Source: Deltaproteobacteria bacterium (GTDB lineage: Bacteria; Myxococcota_A; UBA9160; UBA6930). From it: a DNA stretch of 64,000 nt. Location of the stretch: positions 129,408-193,407 of the forward strand of contig JAPPPQ010000005.1 in assembly GCA_028817435.1 (NCBI GenBank), read 5' to 3'. Numbering within the stretch: the stretch's first letter is position 1; every line of letters begins with the position of its first letter. Below the pieces are notes generated by a model. That model was not told the origin of the DNA and did not search any database. It was given only the letters and a program-made list of their open reading frames with translations. A program made the translations under genes and the position numbers. Below, piece after piece: positions 44,389-53,091 of the stretch.

Positions 44389-45212
44389 GGGCCTTTGCGC
44401 TGCTTACGCTGGCGGCGCTGCGCGCGGCGGCGCGGAGCTTTGGCATTTGGGCGGTGGCGCTGCTCTGCGTGCTGGCGCTGCTGTTTCTGGAAACCTGCGC
44501 GGGCTGCAGCGGCGCGGGGACGCTGGTGCTGAACGGCGAGGCGCTGCTGCTGGGCGGCGCGCTCTCGGAACTGACGGCGCTGGTCATGGCCCTTTCCGTA
44601 GCCGCCATGCTGGTGTGGCTGGCCGGCATGCTGGCGGTGGATCCGCTGCGCCGCAGCCTGCGCGACGGCAGCGCGGCGCTGGCCCTGGCGCGGCCGGTGA
44701 GCCGCAGCGCCTTTGCCCTGGCGCAGTTGGCGGGGGTGCTGACGGTGGCATGGAGCGCCGCCGCGCTGCTGCTCGGGGCCTCGGCGTGGCTGCTGGGCGC
44801 GCGCTTGGGCCTGGACCTAGCGCCGCTGCCGGGGCTGGGGCTGGCCTGCGCGCTGGGCTGCGTGGTCACCGCCGCGCTGGCGCTGGCCGCCTCCACGCGG
44901 CTGCCGCGCTTCGTCACCACGCTGGGCGTCTCTCTGTTGCTGCTGCCGCTGGATTTGCTCTTCGCCATGGGCGCGCTGCCGCCGGGCGCGGCGACCTGGC
45001 TGGCGCGGCTCTGGCCGCCGCTGGTCTCCTCGCTGCTCGCGCCGCTGCTGCATTGGCTTCCCGGCTGGCTGCCCGGCGGGCTGCTGCCCTTCGGCGCGGG
45101 GGCGCTGCTGGAACTCGATCCCGCGGTGCTGCTGCTGCGCCTGGCCTGCTGGGCGCTGCTGGCTCTGGTGCTGCTGGTGCTGTCCCTGCAAACGCTGGAG
45201 CTGGGGCGCTGA
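44385..45212 (+). CDS. ABC transporter permease
   Basis: The 275-residue protein has six or so hydrophobic segments (about 5-28, 55-80, 105-135, 140-165, 170-190, 245-270) and matches the ABC-2-type permease organisation. It pairs with the ATPase encoded just upstream through the ATGA overlap. NosY-like or GldF-like proteins are the nearest general types. No cargo can be inferred from the sequence. Confidence 0.8.
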   Translation: MRAFALLTLAALRAAARSFGIWAVALLCVLALLFLETCAGCSGAGTLVLNGEALLLGGALSELTALVMALSVAAMLVWLAGMLAVDPLRRSLRDGSAALALARPVSRSAFALAQLAGVLTVAWSAAALLLGASAWLLGARLGLDLAPLPGLGLACALGCVVTAALALAASTRLPRFVTTLGVSLLLLPLDLLFAMGALPPGAATWLARLWPPLVSSLLAPLLHWLPGWLPGGLLPFGAGALLELDPAVLLLRLACWALLALVLLVLSLQTLELGR

Positions 45213-45214
45213 AA

Positions 45215-46063
45215 ATGAGCCGGGCGCAGGTTTTTGCGCGGCAGGCCCGGGGCATTTTGACCCGCACCGGGGGCTATCTCTCGGGCTACAGCCACACCCT
45301 GCAGCCTTACAGCGGCTGCGAGTTCTCCTGCGCCTATTGCTATGTGCGTCAAATGGCGGTGCAGCGCGCAAACCCCCACGGGCTGCCGTGGTCGCGCTGG
45401 ATTTCGCCCAAGCTGAACGCGCCGCAGCTGCTGGCGCGGGCGGCGCGGCGCGGCGCGCTGGCGCGGACGCGCATTTTCTGCGGCTCGGTGACCGACCCCT
45501 ACACGCCCATTGAGCGCAAGCTGCGGCTCACCCGGGGCTGCCTGGAGGTGCTGGCCGGGGCAACGCCCGGCCCGGATGCGCTGGTGCTGCAAACGCGCAG
45601 CCCGCTGGCGCTGCGCGATGTGGATTTGCTGCGGCGCATTCCCCAGGCGGGCCTGAGCCTGAGCATTGCGACGGACGACGACGCCCTGCGGCGGCGCTTC
45701 GAGCCGAATGCGCCGGGCATTCGCCTGCGAATCAAAGCGCTGGGCGCGCTGCGCGCGGCGGGAATTCCCACGCAGGCCGCGCTGGCGCCCCTGCTCCCCT
45801 GCAATCCGCAGCGGCTGGCCGAGCTGCTGGAGCCCGTGGCAGACCGCATTGTGGTGGACGACTTCCACCAGGGCGACGGCGCGGGCGGGCGGCGCAGCAC
45901 CGCCGCCCTGCGAATGCTGCGCGAGAGCGGCCACGGCGCATGGGCCGAGCCCGGCTACACCGCAGAGGCGCTGCGCGTCTTCCGCAGCGTGCTGGGCGAA
46001 GCGCGCGTGGTGGAATCGCAGGCCGGCTTCAACGATACGAGCTGGCTTGCAGGCGGCCGCTGA
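45215..46063 (+). CDS. Radical SAM protein of the SplB-like (COG1533) group
   Basis: The 282-residue protein has the radical-SAM cluster motif C35-x3-C39-x2-C42 (GCEFSCAYCYVRQ) in an LQPYSGC context, as in spore-photolyase-like proteins common in non-sporulating bacteria. GSVTDPYTPIERK and LQTRSPLALRDVDLL are further family blocks. The first ATG after the permease stop, 2 bases away, is used. The substrate is unknown; DNA repair by reversal is only suggested by the family name. Confidence 0.88.
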   Translation: MSRAQVFARQARGILTRTGGYLSGYSHTLQPYSGCEFSCAYCYVRQMAVQRANPHGLPWSRWISPKLNAPQLLARAARRGALARTRIFCGSVTDPYTPIERKLRLTRGCLEVLAGATPGPDALVLQTRSPLALRDVDLLRRIPQAGLSLSIATDDDALRRRFEPNAPGIRLRIKALGALRAAGIPTQAALAPLLPCNPQRLAELLEPVADRIVVDDFHQGDGAGGRRSTAALRMLRESGHGAWAEPGYTAEALRVFRSVLGEARVVESQAGFNDTSWLAGGR

Positions 46064-46079
46064 CGGCGGCCCGCCAACG

Positions 46080-46127
46080 CTGCGGGAATCAGCGCGGCGG
46101 GGGCTGCGCGAATCAGCGCGGCGGGGC
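46080..46127. repeat. Two 24-bp direct repeats at the 3' end of the DUF4431 gene
   Basis: Units 46080-46103 and 46104-46127 share CTGCG(G/C)GAATCAGCGCGG and differ at two bases. They span the DUF4431 stop codon and the spacer to the convergent radical-SAM gene. Confidence 0.8.
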
Positions 46128-46571
46128 GGGGGGCGGCGGGGCGCGCTCTGGGAGAGCGCCCAGGCGGTGGGCGCGGAGCAGCACGGGGGTGCGGTGGCGG
46201 CGGGTGCTGCCGGGCACCAGTTGGCCGCTGAGCCAAACGCGGCGCTCCAGGTTGCTGAGGGCCTGCAGCTCGATGTCGCTGCTGAGCAGCACATGAAGCT
46301 CGCGCAGCCCGGCGCGGGCCGCCGGCGCGGCCACGCAGAGGGGCTCGTCGAGCAGCAGCATGAACTCGCGCTCCGCCGCATCGCCCCGGGCGACGCTGGA
46401 GAAAAAGGGCGGGCCGGGGAAGGTGCGCAGGGTGACGCGGCCTTCCAGGGTGACGGACTCGCCGCCGGGGGCGAGGCACTCCGCCTCTGCAGGCACGGCG
46501 GGGGCGGCCGGGGCGGGCGCTGCAAGCAGGGCCAGCGCGGCCCACAGGGTGGAGGGGGCAGAGAGGCGCAT
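46113..46571 (-). CDS. Secreted DUF4431-like protein
   Basis: The 152-residue protein has a signal peptide (MRLSAPSTLWAALALLAAPAPA), so it is probably periplasmic. The mature part resembles DUF4431: a beta-rich VTLEGRVTLRTFPGPPFFSSVARGD, a following FMLLLDEPLCV and a later VWLSGQL. The family is found in small exported proteins of unknown role. The Pro-rich C-terminus (PERAPPPPAPPR) is encoded in the repeat region. It is convergent with the radical-SAM gene. Confidence 0.7.
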   Translation of the reverse strand: MRLSAPSTLWAALALLAAPAPAAPAVPAEAECLAPGGESVTLEGRVTLRTFPGPPFFSSVARGDAAEREFMLLLDEPLCVAAPAARAGLRELHVLLSSDIELQALSNLERRVWLSGQLVPGSTRRHRTPVLLRAHRLGALPERAPPPPAPPR

Positions 46572-46672
46572 TGGCGGCAACTTACCGGAAGCGCGGCACG
46601 GGCGGCGGCGGGAGAGGCGCGGCGGGCCGATGCAGGGGCTGGCGGCGGCGAGAGAGCAGCGGGCGGCGGCGC

Positions 46673-47176
46673 TCAGACGGCGAAGCGGGCGAAGAGGAAG
46701 ACGGCGATCATGGCGAAGGCGATGGCGATGCTGGCGGCAACGCCGAGGGCGACTCCCAGCGCGGCGCCAATGCCGGCCCTGCCGGCCCCGCGCAGACTGC
46801 GCCGCGCGGAGAGCTCGCCAATGACGGCACCGGCAAAGGGGCCGAGCAGCAGGCCGGGCAACAGGCCGGATGCGCCGAAAAGCAGGCCGGCGAAGCCGCC
46901 GAGCAGCGCGCCGATTTCGGCGCGGCGCGAAGCGCCGAAGCGGCGCGCGCCGTAGGCCCCGGCGGCGAAATCCGCCAGCCAGGCCAGGGCCGCCAGCAGC
47001 AGCAGCACCGCCAGCCAGCCCGGCCCGATGTGCTCGAAATCCTCCGCCCAGGCGGCGGCGAAGAGGCCGGCGAAGAGCAGCAGCTCGCCGGGCAAAACGG
47101 GCAGCACCATCCCCGCAATTCCGGCCAGCACCAGCACCACGGCCAGCGCGAAGAGCAGCAGCGTCTCGGCGTCCAT
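46673..47176 (-). CDS. DUF456 family membrane protein
   Basis: The 167-residue protein has several hydrophobic segments: 5-28, 33-70 as a pair, 90-120 with Gly-rich GALLGGFAGLLFGASGLLPGLLLGPFAG, and 140-165. Its glycine-zipper stretches are typical of DUF456 proteins of unknown function. The ATG at 47176 is preceded by TAGACT 8 bases upstream and no Shine-Dalgarno, again a leaderless geometry. Divergent from the amidohydrolase gene. Confidence 0.8.
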   Translation of the reverse strand: MDAETLLLFALAVVLVLAGIAGMVLPVLPGELLLFAGLFAAAWAEDFEHIGPGWLAVLLLLAALAWLADFAAGAYGARRFGASRRAEIGALLGGFAGLLFGASGLLPGLLLGPFAGAVIGELSARRSLRGAGRAGIGAALGVALGVAASIAIAFAMIAVFLFARFAV

Positions 47177-47184
47177 CGGGGGGC

Positions 47185-47190
47185 AGTCTA
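47185..47190 (-). promoter_or_regulatory. -10 element (TAGACT) of the DUF456 gene
   Basis: TAGACT on the minus strand ends 8 bases before the ATG at 47176, one base away from the TAGGCT seen at larE and ilvE. Confidence 0.4.
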
Positions 47191-47232
47191 GCCGCTGCGC
47201 GTGGTAAGCTTTGGCAGGAAGGAGGGCCAAGC

Positions 47233-48474
47233 ATGGCACGCATCATTTTCTCGGGAGCGAATCTGCTGGACGGCGACAACCCGGCGCAGGCCGGAATGAA
47301 TGTGGCGGTGGAGGGCGAGACCATCGCGCAGGTGAGCCAAGCGCCGATTGCGGCGCAGCCGGAAGACCGCGTGATCGAAATGCGCGGGCGGACGCTCATG
47401 CCGGGGCTGATCTGCAGCCACTTCCACGCCTCTTACAACAACATCACCATTCAGCCCGAACCGCTGGGCGTGGAGCGGCCGGAGAACTACCTGGCGCTGG
47501 TGGCGGCGAACAACCTGCGCAACGCGCTGCACGCGGGAGTCACCGGGGTGGTTTCGGCAGGCGTCAACACGGGCAGCATTGACGCCGATATGTGCCTGGC
47601 CATTGCCGAAGGCGTGATTGAGGGGCCGCGCCTGCTGCCGGGCAGCCGCGGCATGGACAGCGTCGGCGGCTACTCCGACCAAGAGAACTGGTGGTGGCGG
47701 CTCGGCAACCGCGGCGCGCAACTGCTGTGCTCGGGGGTGGAGGAATTCCAGCGCGCCACCCGGCTCGAAATCAAGCGCGGCGCGCGCATGATCAAGCTCA
47801 ACCTCTCCGGCGGCCACGCTGTGCCCGAGCACATCGGCGGCATGAGCCTGACCCGCGCCGAACTGGACGCGGTGATTGAGGCCGCCCACAGCCGGAATGT
47901 CAAGGTGCGCGCCCATGTGGCGTGGAAGAATGTGCTGCTGGAAGCGGTGGAGGCGGGGCTGGATTTGGTGGACCACGGCGACCAGATGGACGCTGAGTGC
48001 CTGGACTGCATGGCCGAGCACGGCGTCTTCTGGGCGCCCACCGCCTTCTTCACGGCGCAGATGCTCTCGCCGGACTCGGAACTGGCGATGGGCACCGAGG
48101 AGCAGCTCACCACCCTGCGCGGCGAATTCGACAATGTGCTGCGCAACATCGAGGAGGCCGAGCGCGCGGGCATTCCCATGCTCACCGGCGACGATTACGG
48201 AGTCATCGTGCTGCCCCACGGGCGCTACGCCGAAGAGCTGGCCTTCTATGTGAAGACCGCCGGGGTGGCGCCGCTGAATGTGCTGCGCTGGGCCACCAAG
48301 AACGGCGGCGCGCTCATGGGCGGCGAAATCCCCACCGGCCAGGTGAAGCCCGGCTACTACGCCGACCTGCTGGTGGTGGACGGCGATCCCTCCGCCGATA
48401 TCGCCCTGCTGCAGGACCGCGCCAAGCTGCAGGCGATTGTGAAGGGCGGCGCTTTCGTCCGGGACGCGCTGTAA
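47233..48474 (+). CDS. Metal-dependent amidohydrolase (imidazolonepropionase/prolidase-like)
   Basis: The 413-residue TIM-barrel enzyme opens with the beta-sandwich GANLLDGDNPAQAG and carries the metal-binding HFH (GLICSHFHASYNN). Lys in GARMIKLNLSGG, His in VRAHVAWKN and VDHGDQMD, and Asp in LTGDDYGV complete the pattern of the amidohydrolase superfamily. It ends with GYYADLLVVDGDPSADI. A clear GGAGG lies 9 bases before the ATG, unlike the leaderless neighbours. Substrate unknown; no catabolic partner is adjacent. Confidence 0.88.
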   Translation: MARIIFSGANLLDGDNPAQAGMNVAVEGETIAQVSQAPIAAQPEDRVIEMRGRTLMPGLICSHFHASYNNITIQPEPLGVERPENYLALVAANNLRNALHAGVTGVVSAGVNTGSIDADMCLAIAEGVIEGPRLLPGSRGMDSVGGYSDQENWWWRLGNRGAQLLCSGVEEFQRATRLEIKRGARMIKLNLSGGHAVPEHIGGMSLTRAELDAVIEAAHSRNVKVRAHVAWKNVLLEAVEAGLDLVDHGDQMDAECLDCMAEHGVFWAPTAFFTAQMLSPDSELAMGTEEQLTTLRGEFDNVLRNIEEAERAGIPMLTGDDYGVIVLPHGRYAEELAFYVKTAGVAPLNVLRWATKNGGALMGGEIPTGQVKPGYYADLLVVDGDPSADIALLQDRAKLQAIVKGGAFVRDAL

Positions 48475-48501
48475 CGGCGCGGGGCGGGGCGCTTCGGGGG
48501 C

Positions 48502-49395
48502 TCAGGCGCTCTGGCCGCCCAGGCGGCGCAGCGCGGCGATGCGCTCGTCGAGGGGCGGGTGGGAGAGGAACAGGCGGCGCAGGCCGCTCACCTCGCCCCC
48601 CGAAATGCCGAAGGCCGCCACGGATTCGGGCAGCGGCTGCTTCGGGCCGGACTTCAGGGCCTGGAGCGCGGCGATCATCTTGTCCGTGCCGGCCAGGCGC
48701 GCGGAGCCGGCATCGGCGCGGAATTCGCGGCGGCGCGAGAACCACATGACGATGGTGCTGGCCAGAATGCCGAAGACGATCTGCGCCACAATGGTGGTGA
48801 TGAAGTAGCCGAGCCCGAGCCCGCGCTCGTTGCGCAGCACCACGCGATCCACAAAGAAGCCCACCACCCGCGCCAGAAACAGCACGAAGGTGTTGACCAC
48901 GCCCGAGACCAGCGTGAGGGTGATCATGTCGCCGTTGGCGATGTGGCTGATCTCGTGGCCCAGCACGCCGTCCAGCTCGTCCCGGTTCATGCGCTGCAGC
49001 AGCCCGCTGGAAACCGCCACCAGCGCGCGGTTGCGGCTGGCGCCGGTGGCGAAGGCGTTGGGGGTGGCGTCTTCGTAAATCCCCACCTCGGGCATGCCAA
49101 TGCCGGCGGCCTTGGCGTGCTGCGAAATCCGCTCGACCAGCCACTGCAAATTCGCATCGCGCGGCGATTCGATCAGCCGCACGCCGAGCATATGCTTCGC
49201 CTGCCACTTGGAAATGGCCAGGCTGATAAATGCGCCGCCCATGCCGAAGACGGCGCAGAAGCCGAGCAGTTGCGAAAGGTCGAGGCCCACCCCCGACTCG
49301 TCGAGAATGCTCTCGAGGCCGAGAAACCGCGCCACCACGCTCAGCACCACCAGAATGGCGATGTTGGTCAACAGAAACAGGCCGATTCGCCTCAT
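48502..49395 (-). CDS. htpX: Membrane zinc metalloprotease HtpX
   Basis: The 297-residue M48 protease degrades misfolded inner-membrane proteins with FtsH. Two N-terminal transmembrane helices (5-27, 40-62), the zinc motif HEISH at 147-151, two further hydrophobic helices (about 155-215) and the downstream Glu ligand in SRRREFRADAGSARL are all present. AAGGAG lies 6 bases upstream of the ATG at 49395. It follows the cold-shock gene by 28 bp and is likely co-transcribed with it, which would suit a stress-response pair. Confidence 0.96.
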   Translation of the reverse strand: MRRIGLFLLTNIAILVVLSVVARFLGLESILDESGVGLDLSQLLGFCAVFGMGGAFISLAISKWQAKHMLGVRLIESPRDANLQWLVERISQHAKAAGIGMPEVGIYEDATPNAFATGASRNRALVAVSSGLLQRMNRDELDGVLGHEISHIANGDMITLTLVSGVVNTFVLFLARVVGFFVDRVVLRNERGLGLGYFITTIVAQIVFGILASTIVMWFSRRREFRADAGSARLAGTDKMIAALQALKSGPKQPLPESVAAFGISGGEVSGLRRLFLSHPPLDERIAALRRLGGQSA

Positions 49396-49423
49396 TCGCA
49401 ACTCCTTTTCTTTTTTGTGGGTC

Positions 49424-49927
49424 TCAGGCGCTCTGCGGAGCGCTCTGCGCCTCGGGCTCGCCCGCCAAAGAGCGCACATGCTCGGCGCGCGCGCCGCGCG
49501 GGCCTTCCTGCACCACATACTCGACGGTGTCGCCCTCCTCCACCGCGTCGTAATCGCCGCCGTTCATGCCGGAGCGGTGGAAGAACACCTCCTTGCCGTC
49601 CTCGCCCCGGATGAAGCCGAAGCCCCGGTCGCGCACCATCTTCTTCACGCGGCCCTTGGCGCGCGGCCCGTTGGGCGATACCGCGGGACGCCCCGCGCGC
49701 CGCCCGCGCCCCCGCCCCCGGGTGCGGCGCGGCCCGGCGTAGCGCTCGCCCAGCACGAACTCGCTGGCGAAGAGCGCGCTGGCCACGGTGAGGGGCTCGT
49801 GGCCCTCGGTGGCCGCTTCCAGCAGAATCTCGTCGCCGTCCACATCCACATCCACGACCGTGTAACGCAGCCGCGTGTTCTTGTGGGTGCACTGGGCGCC
49901 CGCTTCAATCTCTTCGAGGATCAGCAC
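49424..49927 (-). CDS. Cold-shock-domain protein with extra N-terminal domain
   Basis: The 167-residue protein is preceded by AAGGAGG 5 bases before the GTG at 49927. Residues 1-70 (LILEEIEAGAQCTH ... EFVLGERY) form an unrecognised acidic beta-rich domain. A basic GRGRGRR linker follows, and the C-terminal 65 residues are a cold-shock domain with RNP1-like GFGFIRG and RNP2-like VFFHRS that binds single-stranded RNA or DNA. Ordinary CspA proteins are about 70 residues, so the N-terminal extension is the odd part. It precedes htpX. Confidence 0.85.
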   Translation of the reverse strand: MLILEEIEAGAQCTHKNTRLRYTVVDVDVDGDEILLEAATEGHEPLTVASALFASEFVLGERYAGPRRTRGRGRGRRAGRPAVSPNGPRAKGRVKKMVRDRGFGFIRGEDGKEVFFHRSGMNGGDYDAVEEGDTVEYVVQEGPRGARAEHVRSLAGEPEAQSAPQSA

Positions 49928-50024
49928 AGACGCCTCCTTGAAAAAACCGGGATTGCCAGAGCGGCGCAGCCTAGAAAATGCCGCGCCTGCGGTCAAACGC
50001 CGCCGCGGGGCCGGGCGGGGCCGC

Positions 50025-51731
50025 TCAGCGCCGCTCCTCGAGCACCGATTCGGCCAGAATGCCGGCGGCCCGCTCCACGGGAACCTCGCGGCGGCGTCCG
50101 CCCCTGCGCCGGAACAGCTCCACCTGGCCGGTGGCCAGGCCCTTGGGCCCCACGCTGAGCCGCCAGGGAATGCCCACCAGCTCGGCGTCCCGGAACTTGA
50201 CGCCGGGGCGCTCGTCCCGGTCGTCGAGAATGGCGTCCACCCCCGCCGCCAGCAGGGCCTCGTAGAGGCGCTCTCCGGTCTCGGACACGCCCACATCCCG
50301 GGTGTTGAGGACGCTCACCACCGCCTCGTGGGGCGCCACATTCACCGGCCACAAAATGCCATCGGCGTCGTGGTGGGCCTCTGCCACCGCCGCCAGCGCG
50401 CGGCCAATGCCAATGCCGTAGGAGCCCATCTGCAGCGGTTGCGGCGCGCCGGATTCTCCCGGCAGCGATGCGCCGAGGGCCTCGCTGTAACGCGTGCCGA
50501 GCTTGAAAATGTGCCCCACCTCCACGGCCTTGATGAGCCGCAGCGGCGCTTCGCAGGCGGGGCAGGCTTCGCCCTCCCCCACCCGGCGCAAATCGAGCCA
50601 CTGGCCGACGGCAATGTCCCGCTCCAGATCCACGCCGCGCAGGTGCTCGCCGTCCCGGTTTGCGCCGGTGGTGAGGTTGCGGCGGCCGCGCAGCGCGGCA
50701 TCGGCATAGACCGGGCACTGGGAGACGCCCACCGCGCCCAGGCTGCCCGGCCCCGCGCCCAGCAGGGCGCGAATCTCGGCCTCGGTGGCGGGGCGCAGCT
50801 CGGCGCAGCCCGCGCCGTCGGTCAGCTTCGCCTCCACCAGCTCGTGGTCGCCGCGCAGCAGCAGCAGGGCGGGCCGCCCGTCCAGCACATAGACGAGGGT
50901 CTTGATCTGCCGCTCGGCGGGCACGCCGCCGGGAAACTCGGCCAGCGCGGCGATGCTGCGGATGCCCGGCGTCGGGAAGGGCTCGGGCCGGGGCGGGCCG
51001 GGCGGGTCCGCAAGGGGGGGCAGCAGCGATGCGGCCTTTTCGATGTTGGCGGTGTAGCCGCAGGCGGCGCAGGAGGCGATCCAATCCTCGCCCGCCCCGG
51101 TGGGCACCATGAACTCCACCGACTCGCTGCCGCCCATGGCGCCGGAAGAAGCCTGCACCGCCAGCGCCTCGAGCCCGCAGCGCTCGAAAATGCGCCGGTA
51201 GGCCGTCAGATGGCTCTCGAATTGCCGGTCCAGCCCCGCCGCGTCGAGATCGAAGCTGTAGGAATCCTTCATCAAAAACTCGCGCACCCGCAGCAGGCCC
51301 GACTTCGGGCGCTCCTCGTCCCGGTATTTGTTCTGGAACTGGAACCAGAGCTGGGGCAGCGAGCGCCAGGAGCGCAGCTCCCGGGCCAGCCAGGTGAAGA
51401 CCTCCTCGTGGGTCATGGCCAGGCACAGCTCTGCGCCGCGCCGGTCGCGCAGCCGGAAAATCTCGGGGATCTCGAGGCGCCCGGTGCGCTGCCACAGCTC
51501 TGCCGGGTGCAGCGAGGGCAGCGAGAACTCCTGGCCGCCGATGCGCAGCATCTCCTCCCGGACAATGCCCTCGATCTTGGACGCCACGCGCTGCCCCAGC
51601 GGCAGCAGCGCGTAGCTGCCCGCCATAAGCTGGCGCACAAAGCCCCCCCGCAGCAGCAGCCGATGGCTCGCCGCCTCGGCCCCCGCCGGGTCTTCGCGCA
51701 GGGTGGGAATGAAAGAGCGGCTCCAGCGCAC
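50025..51731 (-). CDS. proS: Prolyl-tRNA synthetase
   Basis: The 568-residue class II synthetase charges tRNA(Pro). The N-terminus VRWSRSFIPTLREDPAGAEAASH matches the conserved start, motif 1 lies near MAGSYALLPLGQRV, motif 2 near FRLRDRRGAELCLAMTHEEV and RDEERPKSGLLRVREF, and motif 3 at GSYGIGIGRALAAVAE. The editing (INS) domain sits in the middle. The GTG at 51731 is chosen because longer readings add only Arg-rich non-homologous sequence. TACTCT ends 6 bases upstream, a leaderless layout. The gene is divergent from rnd. Confidence 0.95.
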   Translation of the reverse strand: MRWSRSFIPTLREDPAGAEAASHRLLLRGGFVRQLMAGSYALLPLGQRVASKIEGIVREEMLRIGGQEFSLPSLHPAELWQRTGRLEIPEIFRLRDRRGAELCLAMTHEEVFTWLARELRSWRSLPQLWFQFQNKYRDEERPKSGLLRVREFLMKDSYSFDLDAAGLDRQFESHLTAYRRIFERCGLEALAVQASSGAMGGSESVEFMVPTGAGEDWIASCAACGYTANIEKAASLLPPLADPPGPPRPEPFPTPGIRSIAALAEFPGGVPAERQIKTLVYVLDGRPALLLLRGDHELVEAKLTDGAGCAELRPATEAEIRALLGAGPGSLGAVGVSQCPVYADAALRGRRNLTTGANRDGEHLRGVDLERDIAVGQWLDLRRVGEGEACPACEAPLRLIKAVEVGHIFKLGTRYSEALGASLPGESGAPQPLQMGSYGIGIGRALAAVAEAHHDADGILWPVNVAPHEAVVSVLNTRDVGVSETGERLYEALLAAGVDAILDDRDERPGVKFRDAELVGIPWRLSVGPKGLATGQVELFRRRGGRRREVPVERAAGILAESVLEERR

Positions 51732-51737
51732 CCCCGC

Positions 51738-51743
51738 AGAGTA
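51738..51743 (-). promoter_or_regulatory. -10 element (TACTCT) of proS
   Basis: On the minus strand TACTCT is followed by GCGGGG and then the GTG start, the same spacing as at gatC. The region up to rnd (51744-51868) also holds a plus-strand TAGGCT at 51806-51811 that could drive rnd. Confidence 0.4.
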
Positions 51744-51868
51744 GGCCAAACTCCGCCCGCACCGCGTCCCCTGGGGGCGCACTTTCGCCCTGGGGCCGGT
51801 TTGGCTAGGCTCCCCCCGCCGGCCCCTCCCACCGGCTTCCCAATTCTTCGACTGCCCCCCGCAGCGAG

Positions 51869-53041
51869 GTGAGAGAGGTGGCCGACTTCGAGTGCATCGA
51901 GACCAGCCGGGATCTCGAGGCGCTCGCCCGGAAGCTGTTGCGCCAGAAGGTCGTGGCGGTGGATACCGAGGCCGACAGCCTCTACCACTACTACGACAAG
52001 ACCTGCCTGGTGCAGATCGCCTCCCGGCGCGGCGTCTATCTGGTGGATCCGCTGGCGGCGGGCGGGCTCGAATCGCTCGCGGCGCTGGCGCCGCTCTTCG
52101 CCGCGCCGCAGATCCGCAAGATCTTCCACGCCGCCGATTACGATCTCTTCGTGCTGAAGCGCGACTTCGATTTCCAGTTCGCAAACATCTTCGACACGAT
52201 GATCTGCGCGCAACTGCTGGGCTACCCCTCCATCGGACTGGCCGCGCTGGCGGAGCGCAACCTCGCTATCAAGCTGCCGAAGGACGAGCAGCGCTCGGAC
52301 TGGTCTGCGCGCCCGCTGCGCAAAACGCAGCTCTGCTACGCAGCGGCAGATGTGCGCCACCTGATCGAGCTTTCCGAGCAACTGGAGCGCGAGCTGCGCC
52401 GCAAGAAGCGCCTGGACTGGGCGCGCGAGGAATTCGAATCGCTGACCAAGCGCGAATGGCCCGCGCGGCGCTTCGACCGCAGCGGCTACCTGCGCATCAA
52501 GGGCGCGCGCACGCTGGATCCCGTGAGCCTCTCGGTGCTGCGCGAGCTTTACCTGGTGCGCGACCGGCGCGCGCGCGAGCGCGACCGCCCGCCCTTCAAG
52601 GTGCTCGGCAATCAGGCGCTGCTGGAAATTGCGCAGCGCAAGCCGCGCCGCGAAGCAGAGCTGGCCGGCATCAAGGGCGTTACGAATCTGGTGGTGCGGC
52701 GCCTCGGCAGCGAGGTGCTGGAGGCCGTGAAGCACGGCCGCGAAAAGGAGCACGGCCCCATTCCCAAGCGCCTGGCCAGCAACCACACCCGCCGCCGCAT
52801 GGACAAGGTCAGCGAGCGCCGCCTGGTTGCGCTGAAGCGCTGGCGCGACCAGCGCGCAAGCGAGCTCGAGATGGACCCCGGCGTGCTCTGCCCCAACGCC
52901 ACCCTCGAGGCCATCGCCGACCGCCGCCGCGCCAACGCCGACTCCGGCGAAGTGGCCGGCATCGCCGGCGTCAAAGGCTGGTTCGCCCGCGAATTCAGCC
53001 CCGAAATCGCCGCCGTTCTGGCCGAAGTCCAGCCTGTCTAA
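51869..53041 (+). CDS. rnd: Ribonuclease D
   Basis: The 390-residue 3'-5' exoribonuclease trims tRNA precursors. DEDDy residues are seen at Asp32 and Glu34 (VAVDTEAD), in KIFHAADYDLFVLKRDF, and the Tyr-Asp of CYAAADVRHL. An HRDC domain follows (about 215-290, VRDRRARERDRPPFKVLGNQALLEIA) plus a second helical repeat near the C-terminus. GTG at 51869 or GTG at 51878 (GAGG upstream) are both possible starts. A strong hairpin lies 25 bp after the stop. Confidence 0.95.
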   Translation: MREVADFECIETSRDLEALARKLLRQKVVAVDTEADSLYHYYDKTCLVQIASRRGVYLVDPLAAGGLESLAALAPLFAAPQIRKIFHAADYDLFVLKRDFDFQFANIFDTMICAQLLGYPSIGLAALAERNLAIKLPKDEQRSDWSARPLRKTQLCYAAADVRHLIELSEQLERELRRKKRLDWAREEFESLTKREWPARRFDRSGYLRIKGARTLDPVSLSVLRELYLVRDRRARERDRPPFKVLGNQALLEIAQRKPRREAELAGIKGVTNLVVRRLGSEVLEAVKHGREKEHGPIPKRLASNHTRRRMDKVSERRLVALKRWRDQRASELEMDPGVLCPNATLEAIADRRRANADSGEVAGIAGVKGWFAREFSPEIAAVLAEVQPV

Positions 53042-53048
53042 AAAAAAA

Positions 53049-53091
53049 GCGGCTGAACAAAGAAAAGGCCCCCCGGAACTTCCGGGGGGCC
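53049..53091 (-). terminator. Strong rho-independent terminator for minus-strand transcription
   Basis: A perfect 12-bp stem (53067-53078 with 53080-53091) closes on a single base and is G+C-rich. On the minus strand it is followed by TTTTCTTTG and, further on, a T8 run at 53048-53041. On the plus strand no T-run follows, so it mainly terminates leftward transcripts coming from the 53092-53370 interval, although it may also slow read-through from rnd. Confidence 0.75.

Noticed and set aside
44153-46063. 636-residue fusion upstream of the radical-SAM protein
   Set aside because: The first half is the wrong frame of the ABC genes; the radical-SAM protein starts at 45215.
50025-52184. 719-residue ProRS starting at 52184
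   Set aside because: The extension is Arg-rich and non-homologous and overlaps the divergent rnd; the family N-terminus begins at the GTG at 51731.
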